Below the pieces are notes generated by a model that saw only the letters and a list, made by a program, of their open reading frames with translations, made no database searches and had not been told where the DNA came from. The translations under genes and the position numbers were made by a program. This document shows positions 1-7,550 of a stretch of 64,000 nt of DNA, piece after piece. The stretch lies in NCBI GenBank assembly GCA_050289805.1, contig JBNKGL010000017.1, forward strand, positions 1 to 64,000, given 5' to 3'. Each line of letters starts with the position of its first letter. The stretch's first letter is position 1. The DNA comes from JAUILA01 sp050289805 (GTDB lineage: Bacteria; Bacteroidota; Bacteroidia; Cytophagales; Cyclobacteriaceae).

Positions 1-926
1 TTCATGAATAACGGCTTATCGAATATGTCTTCAAGCCTATCGGTTTTAACCTGGTATGTCGAATCAGTCTGAAGATCCAGAATCCATGATTCATAAGTGT
101 CCTGCTCGCCACCAACCTTTTCCCTGGCATTGAGATCATTGGTAAAGCCCGATTGGGTCACAAAATCCGGGACTATAGTTCGCTTCCCCTCTGCGGGCAC
201 TGTCAGCCTGTACATCACATATCGAAGGTCAGGAGAAATAGCCATGCCCCTGAGCTGTTTGCGGCCAGTATAGATCGTCTCCGGACGATCATAGCGGGAT
301 TGTTCATTGCGATAGGTGCGGGCATCAGATTCATTTTTTCGTTTTTCCAGCACGTCAAACAGCTGAAGCTGATCTTGTTCAAGCCAGTCTTCCTGTTTCG
401 ATTTCTTTTTCTCCCGATCATTACCGGACCTGAAATCGGTTAGTTGAGTAAATGTTCCGTCGGAACGTGACCACTGGAAGAAATTGTCACCCTGCCTGAA
501 AATTACCGATCGCTCATCACCGGAAAACTCGGGTGAATATTCAGGCGAGTTTGTGTTAGTTATCCGTATGGTTTTATTTTCTGGTATATGCAGCAGAAAC
601 AGATCTCCGGAATTCTGATATACTTTCCATTGAAAGTCCTTTGAATAATCTCCATTACCCGGTTCATCCCTTACTTCCTCATAAGTCAGTTTGGTAGAAA
701 CACCTGATCCAATATTCACTTTATACGTTGACCGAAGCGTATCTTTATCGGGATTCCAACTGAAAAGAATGTATTTACTATCCTCCGACCAGCGAATCCG
801 TTCGGGTAAATAGCCGACAAAATCTTCACCCTGCATGATCTGATCAATGGTTAGCGAGGATTGGTTACGTTGTGAAAATCCAAGAAGTGGTACAAAACAA
901 AGGATTAGCGTATAGATTTTTTTCAT
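1..926 (-). CDS. S9-family peptidase (prolyl oligopeptidase / DPP-IV type), N-terminal part, cut by window edge
   Basis: An open frame runs from an ATG at 924-926 on the minus strand to base 1 without a stop, giving about 308 residues. It begins with a cleavable signal peptide (MKKIYTLILCFVPLLGFSQ) and continues with beta-propeller-like text: RWSEDSKYILFSWNPD, YSPEFSGDERSVIFRQ and MAISPDLRYVMYRLT resemble the repeated blades of the DPP-IV N-terminal domain. The catalytic alpha/beta-hydrolase domain would lie beyond the left edge, so the Ser-Asp-His triad cannot be checked. The role is probably periplasmic oligopeptide hydrolysis. A TolB-like propeller protein of another kind cannot be fully excluded. 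The gene is divergent from the outer-membrane barrel gene that follows. Confidence 0.7.
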   Translation of the reverse strand, partial: MKKIYTLILCFVPLLGFSQRNQSSLTIDQIMQGEDFVGYLPERIRWSEDSKYILFSWNPDKDTLRSTYKVNIGSGVSTKLTYEEVRDEPGNGDYSKDFQWKVYQNSGDLFLLHIPENKTIRITNTNSPEYSPEFSGDERSVIFRQGDNFFQWSRSDGTFTQLTDFRSGNDREKKKSKQEDWLEQDQLQLFDVLEKRKNESDARTYRNEQSRYDRPETIYTGRKQLRGMAISPDLRYVMYRLTVPAEGKRTIVPDFVTQSGFTNDLNAREKVGGEQDTYESWILDLQTDSTYQVKTDRLEDIFDKPLFM

Positions 927-1055
927 TACAGATGTTTTTAAGCTCAGCGAAATGTGAATTTAATGACCAGAATTGAGGGATAAAAACCGTTCAGAACATT
1001 TAGAGATCTCTTCCTCCGTTTCCAACCATTTGAATCCTTTGCCTGTCATGGGAGT

Positions 1056-1700
1056 ATGAAAAATTCAATACTAACTCTGCTTTTTACGATTCTAATTTTT
1101 TCGTTTTCATTCGGACAGGATACCGGAAAATCTATACGTATGGGTACGGCTTTTGGGTGGGACCAAAATGCGGGAGGCAATAAGCGTATCCCAACGGGAA
1201 GTTATACGGGATATAATCCTGATTTCAACAAAACAAATTATTCAATCGGGATAACCCTTGATTATTCGCTTTCAAATAAGTTGTACGTATTTACGGGTCT
1301 CACTTATTCGAACCGCGATTTTACAGGCACTTTCTATTGTGAGGTGTGTGACTTCATTGTCCCTCCCCAACCAGAACCCATTTCCCTATCATTTCTTGAA
1401 ATTCCCGTTGGCCTGAGATATTACCTCCTGGCTTCTCGCTTAAAACCATTTGCCGAAGCAGGCCTTGTTAACCAGTTTGCATTGCAAAAGGAACTTACCA
1501 CATTGGAGGACAGCTCTCCGGCCAATGCATATGTACTGAGTGGTGCTGTAGGACTCGGTCTTGAATTTGGGATTTCAAGGAATATCGCGATGCTGGCAAG
1601 GGCGGCTTACACCAGGGGCATTTCAAACCTCATTGAAGGAATGGACTATTCACTGCAGATGTTCTCAATCAACGCTTCATTCGTTGCACGATTGAATTAA
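1056..1700 (+). CDS. Small outer-membrane beta-barrel protein
   Basis: A 214-residue protein with a signal peptide (MKNSILTLLFTILIFSFSFGQ) followed by alternating hydrophobic/polar strands typical of the OmpA-like/PorT-like beta-barrel families of Bacteroidota (outer membrane protein beta-barrel domain). Visible strands include YSIGITLDYSLSNKLYVFTG, LSFLEIPVGLRYYLL and LSGAVGLGLEFGI, and the chain ends in a barrel-like strand (FSINASFVARLN). It probably folds into an eight-strand barrel in the outer membrane. Its ligand, if any, is unknown. It is transcribed convergently with the AraC/TPR regulator gene, and the two stop codons overlap (1697-1700). Confidence 0.75.
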   Translation: MKNSILTLLFTILIFSFSFGQDTGKSIRMGTAFGWDQNAGGNKRIPTGSYTGYNPDFNKTNYSIGITLDYSLSNKLYVFTGLTYSNRDFTGTFYCEVCDFIVPPQPEPISLSFLEIPVGLRYYLLASRLKPFAEAGLVNQFALQKELTTLEDSSPANAYVLSGAVGLGLEFGISRNIAMLARAAYTRGISNLIEGMDYSLQMFSINASFVARLN

Positions 1701-3844
1701 ATTACACCTTCAGCTTCCAATTTTTTCCGCATTTTGTCATGTTCATGCCAAAAATTGGATTTAATGGTATCAATCGTATTTTGATAATCCGGTTGGCCGG
1801 ATAATTCAGAAAGTATAGGGTCATCATCCAGAAATAAGACCAGCCAGTAAATATAATTTTTCTCGCTGGTCATTTTCTTCACATAATCCATTCCCTGGTC
1901 CATATCTCCCATTACGGTATAATAGGCACCAATACTTAAATTCCGGTAAATTGATTCGTCAGTTTCCGCAAATGCCAGGAAGCTGTCATAATATTTCTGA
2001 GCTTCATCCCGCCTTCCAAGCTTCTCCAGGATATAACCTATTTTCAGGTCTTCCGGCTGATAAATATCCAGGTTGTATCGCTCTTTCAGGGCAATAAATC
2101 TTTCATAATACTTCCAGGCTTCCTCATAATCCCTTGTGAAGTAATATAATTTTCCTGCCTCCTGAAGGATATCTACACGTTCGGGATATTCATCCAGCAG
2201 GGCCAGTAAGGCCTTTTTCGCTGCCTCATAGTCCAATGTCTCACCAAGATCTATATAGATGGACAGGTAAACGGCATAGGTGTTTTTAGGATTGTAATCG
2301 AGGGACTTGTTAATATAGTTTTTGGCTTCTGGCAGGAAACCATTCTGCGCCAGGGCATTGCTCAGATGAAGATACGTGAGACTTGCCGTTGCCGAATCCT
2401 GCTCCCCTATTGCAGCCCGTATCCCCTGAATTGCATGTGCCATATATTCTTCGGTATTCGGAAGATAGTTTGTGTAGATGTCTGATAAAAAATTATGAAC
2501 CCAGCCGGAATTCGGACTGAATTCCAGAACTTTCTCAAAGTATTCGACGGCCAGCTCATATTGCCCGTCCTGCATATAGAACATGGCTTTTGCGATCAGG
2601 CTTTCCGGGGCCTCAGAATCATACAACAATGCCTTGTCGGCATTTTCATTGATCTGAAGACCATATTGCTTATCTGCCTGGAAGATATCCATGTAGTAAT
2701 AGCAGATGGCTAAATAGGCATATGCCTGGGCAAATCTGCTATCCTCTTCAATAGCCATTCTGAAATTTTCAATAGCATTTTCGAGTCCATCACTGGTCTC
2801 CTCCTTAGTAAATTCAAGCCCTTTCAAATAGTAATCGTATGCGACCATATTATCGGTTGGAATTTTTTCAAGACGCTGTTCCTCAACCGGGGTAATGATA
2901 GCTTCTATTTCTGATGCAATATTCCTGGCTACTTCGGCCTGGAGATTAAAAATATCCTGCAACTCCCGCTCGTATTGCTTCGACCAGATGTGTTTGTCTT
3001 TGCGGGCATCGATGAGTTGGATGGTGAGCAGGATCTGGTTTCCTATTTTTTGACCACTTCCTTCCACAAAATAGTTTACGTCAAGTTCCTTGGATAATTC
3101 AGGAATTGTTTTGGTCTGCCCGCGATATTTTTCAACACTCGTACGACTTGTCACCTCCATATCCTCAATCTTCTGGAGATTATCGAGGATGGCTTCCATG
3201 ACCCCATTCACAAAATAAATATTGGTGGTGTCATCGCTGTCATTTTTAAACGGAAGAACGGCAATGGTCTTATCAGGGTATACGGCATTCATCTTCTGTG
3301 AATCCGAGGATTGGAAAAACCAAATACCCGCAATCACGGCAACCAGAATACAGGCAGCAATAATGCCGATCATGCGAACTGACATTTCCCGTCTGACAGG
3401 TTGTGCTTCCAGCCCGGGAACAACCTTCTTTCCCTCACCGGGTGTGTAGCCGAATTCCTCCCTGAAACATTTAGTGAAATAGGATGTGCTGTTGAATCCT
3501 ACCTTGTAAGCGATTTCGGAAACTGTGACAGAATCATCTTTCAGCATTTCCCGTGCATTGTATAACCGAACCTGCCGAATAAAAACACTTACAGATAAAC
3601 CTGAAAGTTTTTTGACTTTTCGGAGAAGGTTGGAGCGGCTCATGTTCATGCGCTCTGCCAGATCAGGCACACCGAAATTTTCATCGGCGATATTCTCTTC
3701 GATAATTCCAATCACCTTTCGGAGGAATTCATTTTCTGGTTGAAGGAAACCGGACATAGATACTAAAGCAGATTGGTTGAGCGCTACTGTAATAATCGTG
3801 AATTTTATGTCCCCCGCAAAGATTTTAAAGCCGATCTGCGTCAT
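1697..3844 (-). CDS. Membrane-anchored AraC-type regulator with TolB-like and TPR domains
   Basis: A 715-residue protein. Residues about 30-135 form an AraC/XylS helix-turn-helix pair (VPDLAERMNMSRSNLLRKVK and VSEIAYKVGFNSTSYFTKCF). One transmembrane helix lies near 158-178 (MIGIIAACILVAVIAGIWFF), followed by a TolB-N/FlgO-like domain at about 190-310 (KTIAVLPFKNDSDD) and roughly ten TPR units to about residue 700. This predicts DNA binding in the cytoplasm and a sensing TPR region in the periplasm, a topology resembling CadC. An alternative ATG at 3757 starts just before the HTH and may be the true start, because the first 29 residues look unlike the family. A dyad at 3856-3891 lies directly upstream and could be its own operator. 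Its target genes are unknown; the divergent ankyrin/acyltransferase pair is the nearest candidate. Confidence 0.85.
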   Translation of the reverse strand: MTQIGFKIFAGDIKFTIITVALNQSALVSMSGFLQPENEFLRKVIGIIEENIADENFGVPDLAERMNMSRSNLLRKVKKLSGLSVSVFIRQVRLYNAREMLKDDSVTVSEIAYKVGFNSTSYFTKCFREEFGYTPGEGKKVVPGLEAQPVRREMSVRMIGIIAACILVAVIAGIWFFQSSDSQKMNAVYPDKTIAVLPFKNDSDDTTNIYFVNGVMEAILDNLQKIEDMEVTSRTSVEKYRGQTKTIPELSKELDVNYFVEGSGQKIGNQILLTIQLIDARKDKHIWSKQYERELQDIFNLQAEVARNIASEIEAIITPVEEQRLEKIPTDNMVAYDYYLKGLEFTKEETSDGLENAIENFRMAIEEDSRFAQAYAYLAICYYYMDIFQADKQYGLQINENADKALLYDSEAPESLIAKAMFYMQDGQYELAVEYFEKVLEFSPNSGWVHNFLSDIYTNYLPNTEEYMAHAIQGIRAAIGEQDSATASLTYLHLSNALAQNGFLPEAKNYINKSLDYNPKNTYAVYLSIYIDLGETLDYEAAKKALLALLDEYPERVDILQEAGKLYYFTRDYEEAWKYYERFIALKERYNLDIYQPEDLKIGYILEKLGRRDEAQKYYDSFLAFAETDESIYRNLSIGAYYTVMGDMDQGMDYVKKMTSEKNYIYWLVLFLDDDPILSELSGQPDYQNTIDTIKSNFWHEHDKMRKKLEAEGVI

Positions 3845-3855
3845 AGTTTATAGCC

Positions 3856-3891
3856 GTGAGCCATAGTTTCAATAATTGATTCATGGTTCAC
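3856..3891. promoter_or_regulatory. Near-perfect concentric dyad between divergent genes (candidate operator)
   Basis: The outer arms GTGAGCCAT (3856-3864) and ATGGTTCAC (3883-3891) are inverted repeats matching at eight of nine positions. They enclose the perfect palindrome TCAATAATTGA (3869-3879), whose centre coincides with that of the outer arms. The element sits 12 bp upstream of the longest start of the AraC/TPR regulator and 80 bp upstream of the ankyrin lipoprotein ATG. The position suggests autoregulation or control of both divergent genes. No T-tract follows, so a terminator is unlikely. Confidence 0.4.
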
Positions 3892-3970
3892 AGACCTTGC
3901 CTAAGGGTTGTTAACGCCATTCCTGTATGTGTATCTACCTTTGTATCATAACAAAATCGAAAACACAATT

Positions 3971-4549
3971 ATGAAACTGTTAACAACAAATTCTATCAGA
4001 TTCGGAGTATTATCACTCATTATAATTATATCGATGCTATCCTGTGATTCAAGGAGTCAGCAAAAGACAGAAACAAAGGATACTCAGGCCCCCACCGTGA
4101 GTATTCATGAAGCGGCCTTCATGGGAAACACAGAAGCTATTCAGGCGCATATTAATGCAAAGTCTGATCTGAATGAAAAGGATGCATTTGGTTCTTCTCC
4201 ACTTACTATTTCGGCAGTCTTCAACAAGCCGAAGGTGGCAGAATTATTGATCAATGGCGGAGCCGATATCAATCTTAAAAGTGGTGATGGTTCAACTCCA
4301 TTGCATACCGCATCATTCTTCTGCAGGAAAGAAATCGTTAAAATGCTGCTGGACAAAGGTGCAGATGTAACATTAAAAAACAACTACGGCTCAACAGCCC
4401 TGGAAGGTGTCATAGCCCCATTTGAAAGCGTTAAGCCGATCTACGACCAGATCAGCCGCGACCTTGGCCCTATGGGACTGAAGCTCGACTATTCCTACCT
4501 TGAAAAGACACGGCCGGAAATAGCTGATATGATCAGAAATCATCAGTAG
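3971..4549 (+). CDS. Ankyrin-repeat lipoprotein
   Basis: The start was taken at ATG 3971, which gives a lipoprotein signal (MKLLTTNSIRFGVLSLIIIISMLSC) with the lipidated Cys in the box SMLSC; the upstream in-frame TTG at 3908 would spoil the signal peptide. The 192-residue protein carries about three ankyrin repeats: IHEAAFMGNTEAIQAHIN, FGSSPLTISAVFNKPKVAEL and DGSTPLHTASFFCRKEIVKM. Ankyrin repeats mediate protein-protein contacts, and here they would face the periplasm or the cell surface. The acyltransferase gene starts 2 bp after the stop, so the two are almost certainly cotranscribed. The partner protein is unknown. Confidence 0.8.
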   Translation: MKLLTTNSIRFGVLSLIIIISMLSCDSRSQQKTETKDTQAPTVSIHEAAFMGNTEAIQAHINAKSDLNEKDAFGSSPLTISAVFNKPKVAELLINGGADINLKSGDGSTPLHTASFFCRKEIVKMLLDKGADVTLKNNYGSTALEGVIAPFESVKPIYDQISRDLGPMGLKLDYSYLEKTRPEIADMIRNHQ

Positions 4550-4551
4550 AA

Positions 4552-5652
4552 ATGACACCTCAAAGAAGATTTGATATTGACTGGCTCCGTGTAATTGCCA
4601 TCGGACTCCTGCTGATATACCATATATCGATTGGATTTCAACCCTGGGGTATTTTCATCGGCTTCATTCAGAATGAACAGCCGCTGGAAGCCCTTTGGGT
4701 TCCAATGTCGATGCTGAACATTTGGCGGATCCCTCTTCTGTTTTTCGTATCAGGAATGGGAGTGGCCTTTGCCATACGCAGACGTAATTGGAAGGAACTT
4801 ATTATCGAACGCTCCAGAAGGATTCTCTTGCCATTTGTATTCGGAATATTTGCGATTGTTCCCCTTCATATTTTCGTATGGCAGCATTACTATCACCAGG
4901 AGCTTCAATACATTCCCAATCCGTCCCACCTTTGGTTTCTCGGTAATATTTTCATCTATGTTCTTGCACTGAGCCCCGTTTTCTTTTATTTAAAAAAGCA
5001 CAGGGATGGAAAATTCAATAACGCCCTGGGCCGGATTTTTAAGAATCCGTTCGGCTTGATACTGATCATGATTCCCTTCATTGTTGAGGCCGAGGTTATG
5101 AAGCCCCAGAGCTTTGAACTTTACGCCATGACATGGCACGGATTTGTACTGGGTATGATCGCTTTCTTCATGGGTTTCGTGGTGGTTTACAGCGGTATGT
5201 CATTCTGGAATACCGTGACTCGATGGCGTTGGGTATTGCTTACTATCGCCTTTTCGCTTTACCTGGTGCGAATGCTCGTTTTCGAATTACGATCGCCAGA
5301 CTACCTCATGTCCATTGAATCCTGTGTTTGGATTTTCACTGTTTTCGGATTTGGCCACAGGTACCTGAATAAGCCGGGCAAAGCGCTTACATACCTGAGC
5401 GAGGCAGCGTATCCCATCTATATTATACATATGGCATTCCTTTACCTGGGTTCGTCAATACTGTTTACCCTGGAACTGTCGGCAGCGGTCAAATTCGTTT
5501 TACTCAATATTTTTGTATACGTCGGATGTTTTGTAACCTATGAATTCCTGATACGCAGGATCGGAGTCCTCAGGCCTTTATTCGGATTAAGACCAAAACG
5601 CAATAAGGGCATAAAGAAGTCCAAACAACTATCCTTAGTGATCGATGAGTAG
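4552..5652 (+). CDS. Acyltransferase 3 family membrane protein
   Basis: A 366-residue polytopic protein with about ten predicted membrane segments. It opens with RRFDIDWLRVIAIGLLLIYH, the classic N-terminal motif of acyltransferase family 3 (DxLRxxA followed by a catalytic-type His). Other family signatures are the FFVSGMGVAFAIRRR segment and the C-terminal YLSEAAYPIYIIHMAFLY. Family members transfer acyl groups (acetyl, succinyl and others) from the cytoplasm to sugars or lipids of the envelope. The substrate here cannot be told from the sequence. It follows the ankyrin lipoprotein by 2 bp, suggesting a joint envelope-modification role. Confidence 0.85.
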   Translation: MTPQRRFDIDWLRVIAIGLLLIYHISIGFQPWGIFIGFIQNEQPLEALWVPMSMLNIWRIPLLFFVSGMGVAFAIRRRNWKELIIERSRRILLPFVFGIFAIVPLHIFVWQHYYHQELQYIPNPSHLWFLGNIFIYVLALSPVFFYLKKHRDGKFNNALGRIFKNPFGLILIMIPFIVEAEVMKPQSFELYAMTWHGFVLGMIAFFMGFVVVYSGMSFWNTVTRWRWVLLTIAFSLYLVRMLVFELRSPDYLMSIESCVWIFTVFGFGHRYLNKPGKALTYLSEAAYPIYIIHMAFLYLGSSILFTLELSAAVKFVLLNIFVYVGCFVTYEFLIRRIGVLRPLFGLRPKRNKGIKKSKQLSLVIDE

Positions 5653-5734
5653 GTGAAGGAGCAGACGGAGAAGGAAACATCATAATATTTTGAATTTTCT
5701 TTAAGACTTGTTTCCTTTCAGAAACTGTTAATTT

Positions 5735-7183
5735 ATGAGCATGCTACGATGGTCCTGCTTTACCTTGTTAATGATCCTTGTTGTTATCGCCGGATGCAAT
5801 AAGACTACCCCCGATTCAGATAATCCGACAGCATCGGATACCTCATTAATTTATAAAGACTACAGCCCGGAGGCATCAGATGTCATTATTGACAGGGAAG
5901 CTTACCTGGATAAACTTGAAGGCTTCTGGCTGGGCGCCTGTATTGCCAACTGGACCGGGCTAATCACTGAAATGGATAAGATCGGCGGAAATGGGATTGA
6001 TGGCCGTGGCGCCGGTTTCTACACGCGTGAAAACTGGGGTGGAAAAGACGAACCGAATATCTGGCCACAAAGCAATCTCGATACGCTCTCAGAAACGATC
6101 GATTTCTATTTTGAAGATCCCTCGGGAATATGGGGTGCAGATGACGACACCGATATCGAATATATGTACCAATATATAACCTACCATAATAAGGTGTCGA
6201 AGCTTTCGGCCGAACAAATCAGGGCGGGATGGATTACACATATATATACAGATGAAAATTCACCCTTTATAAATGAATCAGGTCAGCCAGAAAATTATCT
6301 GTGGGTATCGAACCAGACGGCATTCGATCTTATGCATGAAGGACACCTCCCTCCTGCGACCAGCGATCCGGTATTGAATCCTAATTACGAGATGATCGAT
6401 GCCCAACTGACAACAGAAATTTTCGGGTTGTTTGCTCCTGGTCGTCCGGATGTGGCCCTGGACCTTGCGTATATGCCCATTCGAACCACTGCCCGGGAGG
6501 ATGCTGCCTGGATTTCAGAATTCTACGTAATCATGTATTCATTAGCGCCTCTGGTTAATGCATCGGAACCTTTAAAGGAACAGCTTGAACAGATGGCCAT
6601 CACGGCCAGCAAACGGTTTCCTTCTGAAAGTTATCCAAATCGGATGTTCCATTTTGTTCGGGATTTATACGAAACCGGAATTCCGTGGGAAGCTGCGAGG
6701 GACTCATTGTATGAACGGTACCAGGTTCGAAATGAAGATGGGTATACCCTGCCGTCACGTGAGCCTGTATGTCATGGATGTTTCGGTGCGGGAATAAATT
6801 TCGGCGCGAGCCTGATCAGCTTGTTTTACGGCAAGGGTGATTTTAAGGAAACCGTGAGGATTGGCACGCTGGCTGGTTGGGATTCCGACAACCCTACCGC
6901 AACCTGGGGAGGTATGCTTGGATTTATCCGGGGAAAGACCGGATTGGAAGAAACCTTTCAACGTAAATTTTCGGATAAATTCAACATTCACCGGACGCGG
7001 GGAAACTTCGAAAGAGGGATTGATTCTTTTGAAAATATGGCCCGGACAGGAGTGTTTATTGTGGACAGAATTGTTCAGAATGAGCTGGATGGCGGCATAG
7101 ATCTTGACAAAAATTACTGGTATATCCCGAATATTCCCCTGATGATATTGCCGGAGAATGAAAAAAATCCATCAGACGATTAA
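5735..7183 (+). CDS. Lipoprotein with ADP-ribosylglycohydrolase fold
   Basis: A 482-residue protein with a lipoprotein signal (box VIAGC at residues 17-21). The remainder resembles the ADP-ribosylglycohydrolase (ARH/DraG) family. The Mg-binding acidic motif appears as WGADDDTDIEYMY (about residue 130), and the C-terminal metal motif as GWDSDNPTATWGGMLGFIRG (about 390). The usual N-terminal GDALG element is replaced by LGACIANWTG, so the active site is altered. Family enzymes remove ADP-ribose from proteins or hydrolyse related glycosidic bonds in the cytoplasm. The lipoprotein signal puts this one outside the inner membrane, where a nucleoside- or sugar-directed hydrolase role is more plausible than protein de-ADP-ribosylation. 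It is separated from susC by 367 bp on the same strand. Confidence 0.75.
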   Translation: MSMLRWSCFTLLMILVVIAGCNKTTPDSDNPTASDTSLIYKDYSPEASDVIIDREAYLDKLEGFWLGACIANWTGLITEMDKIGGNGIDGRGAGFYTRENWGGKDEPNIWPQSNLDTLSETIDFYFEDPSGIWGADDDTDIEYMYQYITYHNKVSKLSAEQIRAGWITHIYTDENSPFINESGQPENYLWVSNQTAFDLMHEGHLPPATSDPVLNPNYEMIDAQLTTEIFGLFAPGRPDVALDLAYMPIRTTAREDAAWISEFYVIMYSLAPLVNASEPLKEQLEQMAITASKRFPSESYPNRMFHFVRDLYETGIPWEAARDSLYERYQVRNEDGYTLPSREPVCHGCFGAGINFGASLISLFYGKGDFKETVRIGTLAGWDSDNPTATWGGMLGFIRGKTGLEETFQRKFSDKFNIHRTRGNFERGIDSFENMARTGVFIVDRIVQNELDGGIDLDKNYWYIPNIPLMILPENEKNPSDD

Positions 7184-7550
7184 TATTTTTTAAAAAATTT
7201 TAAAAAAAATCTCCTAAAACGCTTAATCTCTATAAATCAGCGAATTACTGCAATCAAGGCAGAATACGGCATTTTTCATGATTTCAAAACTCAGGTTAAG
7301 ATTACGAAAAAAAAGGTCTATCTTATTGATTTTCAGAGTTTTATAGCTTTACTCCGGTAAACTATTTTCAAGTTCCCATTTTAAGCCTTTCTGCATTTTT
7401 GACAATGCAAACGTTTTAAATAATTCTAAATTGGCAAAAATTAAAATTAATGCTTTTGAAAGTCATAATATTCTAATATTTTGCTTTTTAATTCGGTAAA
7501 TGATTATGTACAAGTAATTAGTGCCTAAACCAAATCTAACACAATCAAAT
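7184..7550. other. 367-bp AT-rich leader region before susC
   Basis: This gene-free stretch is strongly AT-rich. It contains A/T runs just after the upstream stop (7185-7210) but no GC-rich hairpin that would make a convincing terminator. The only interpretable element is the promoter-like pair near 7454-7483. An in-frame GTG at 7521 could extend SusC by ten residues but is not needed for its signal peptide. I see no small ORF or recognisable structured RNA. Confidence 0.5.
7454..7483 (+). promoter_or_regulatory. Bacteroidota-type promoter candidate for susCD
   Basis: TTTTG at 7454-7458 fits the -33 element, and TATTTTG at 7477-7483 is one base short of the -7 consensus TAnnTTTG. The 18-base spacing is acceptable. 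Transcription would start around 7490, leaving a leader of about 60 nt before the ATG at 7551. Confidence 0.35.

Noticed and set aside
7185..7210. A/T inverted repeat after the ADP-ribosylglycohydrolase-like gene as a terminator
   Set aside because: The potential stem contains only A-T pairs and no stable GC core; such sequence is expected in this AT-rich gap.
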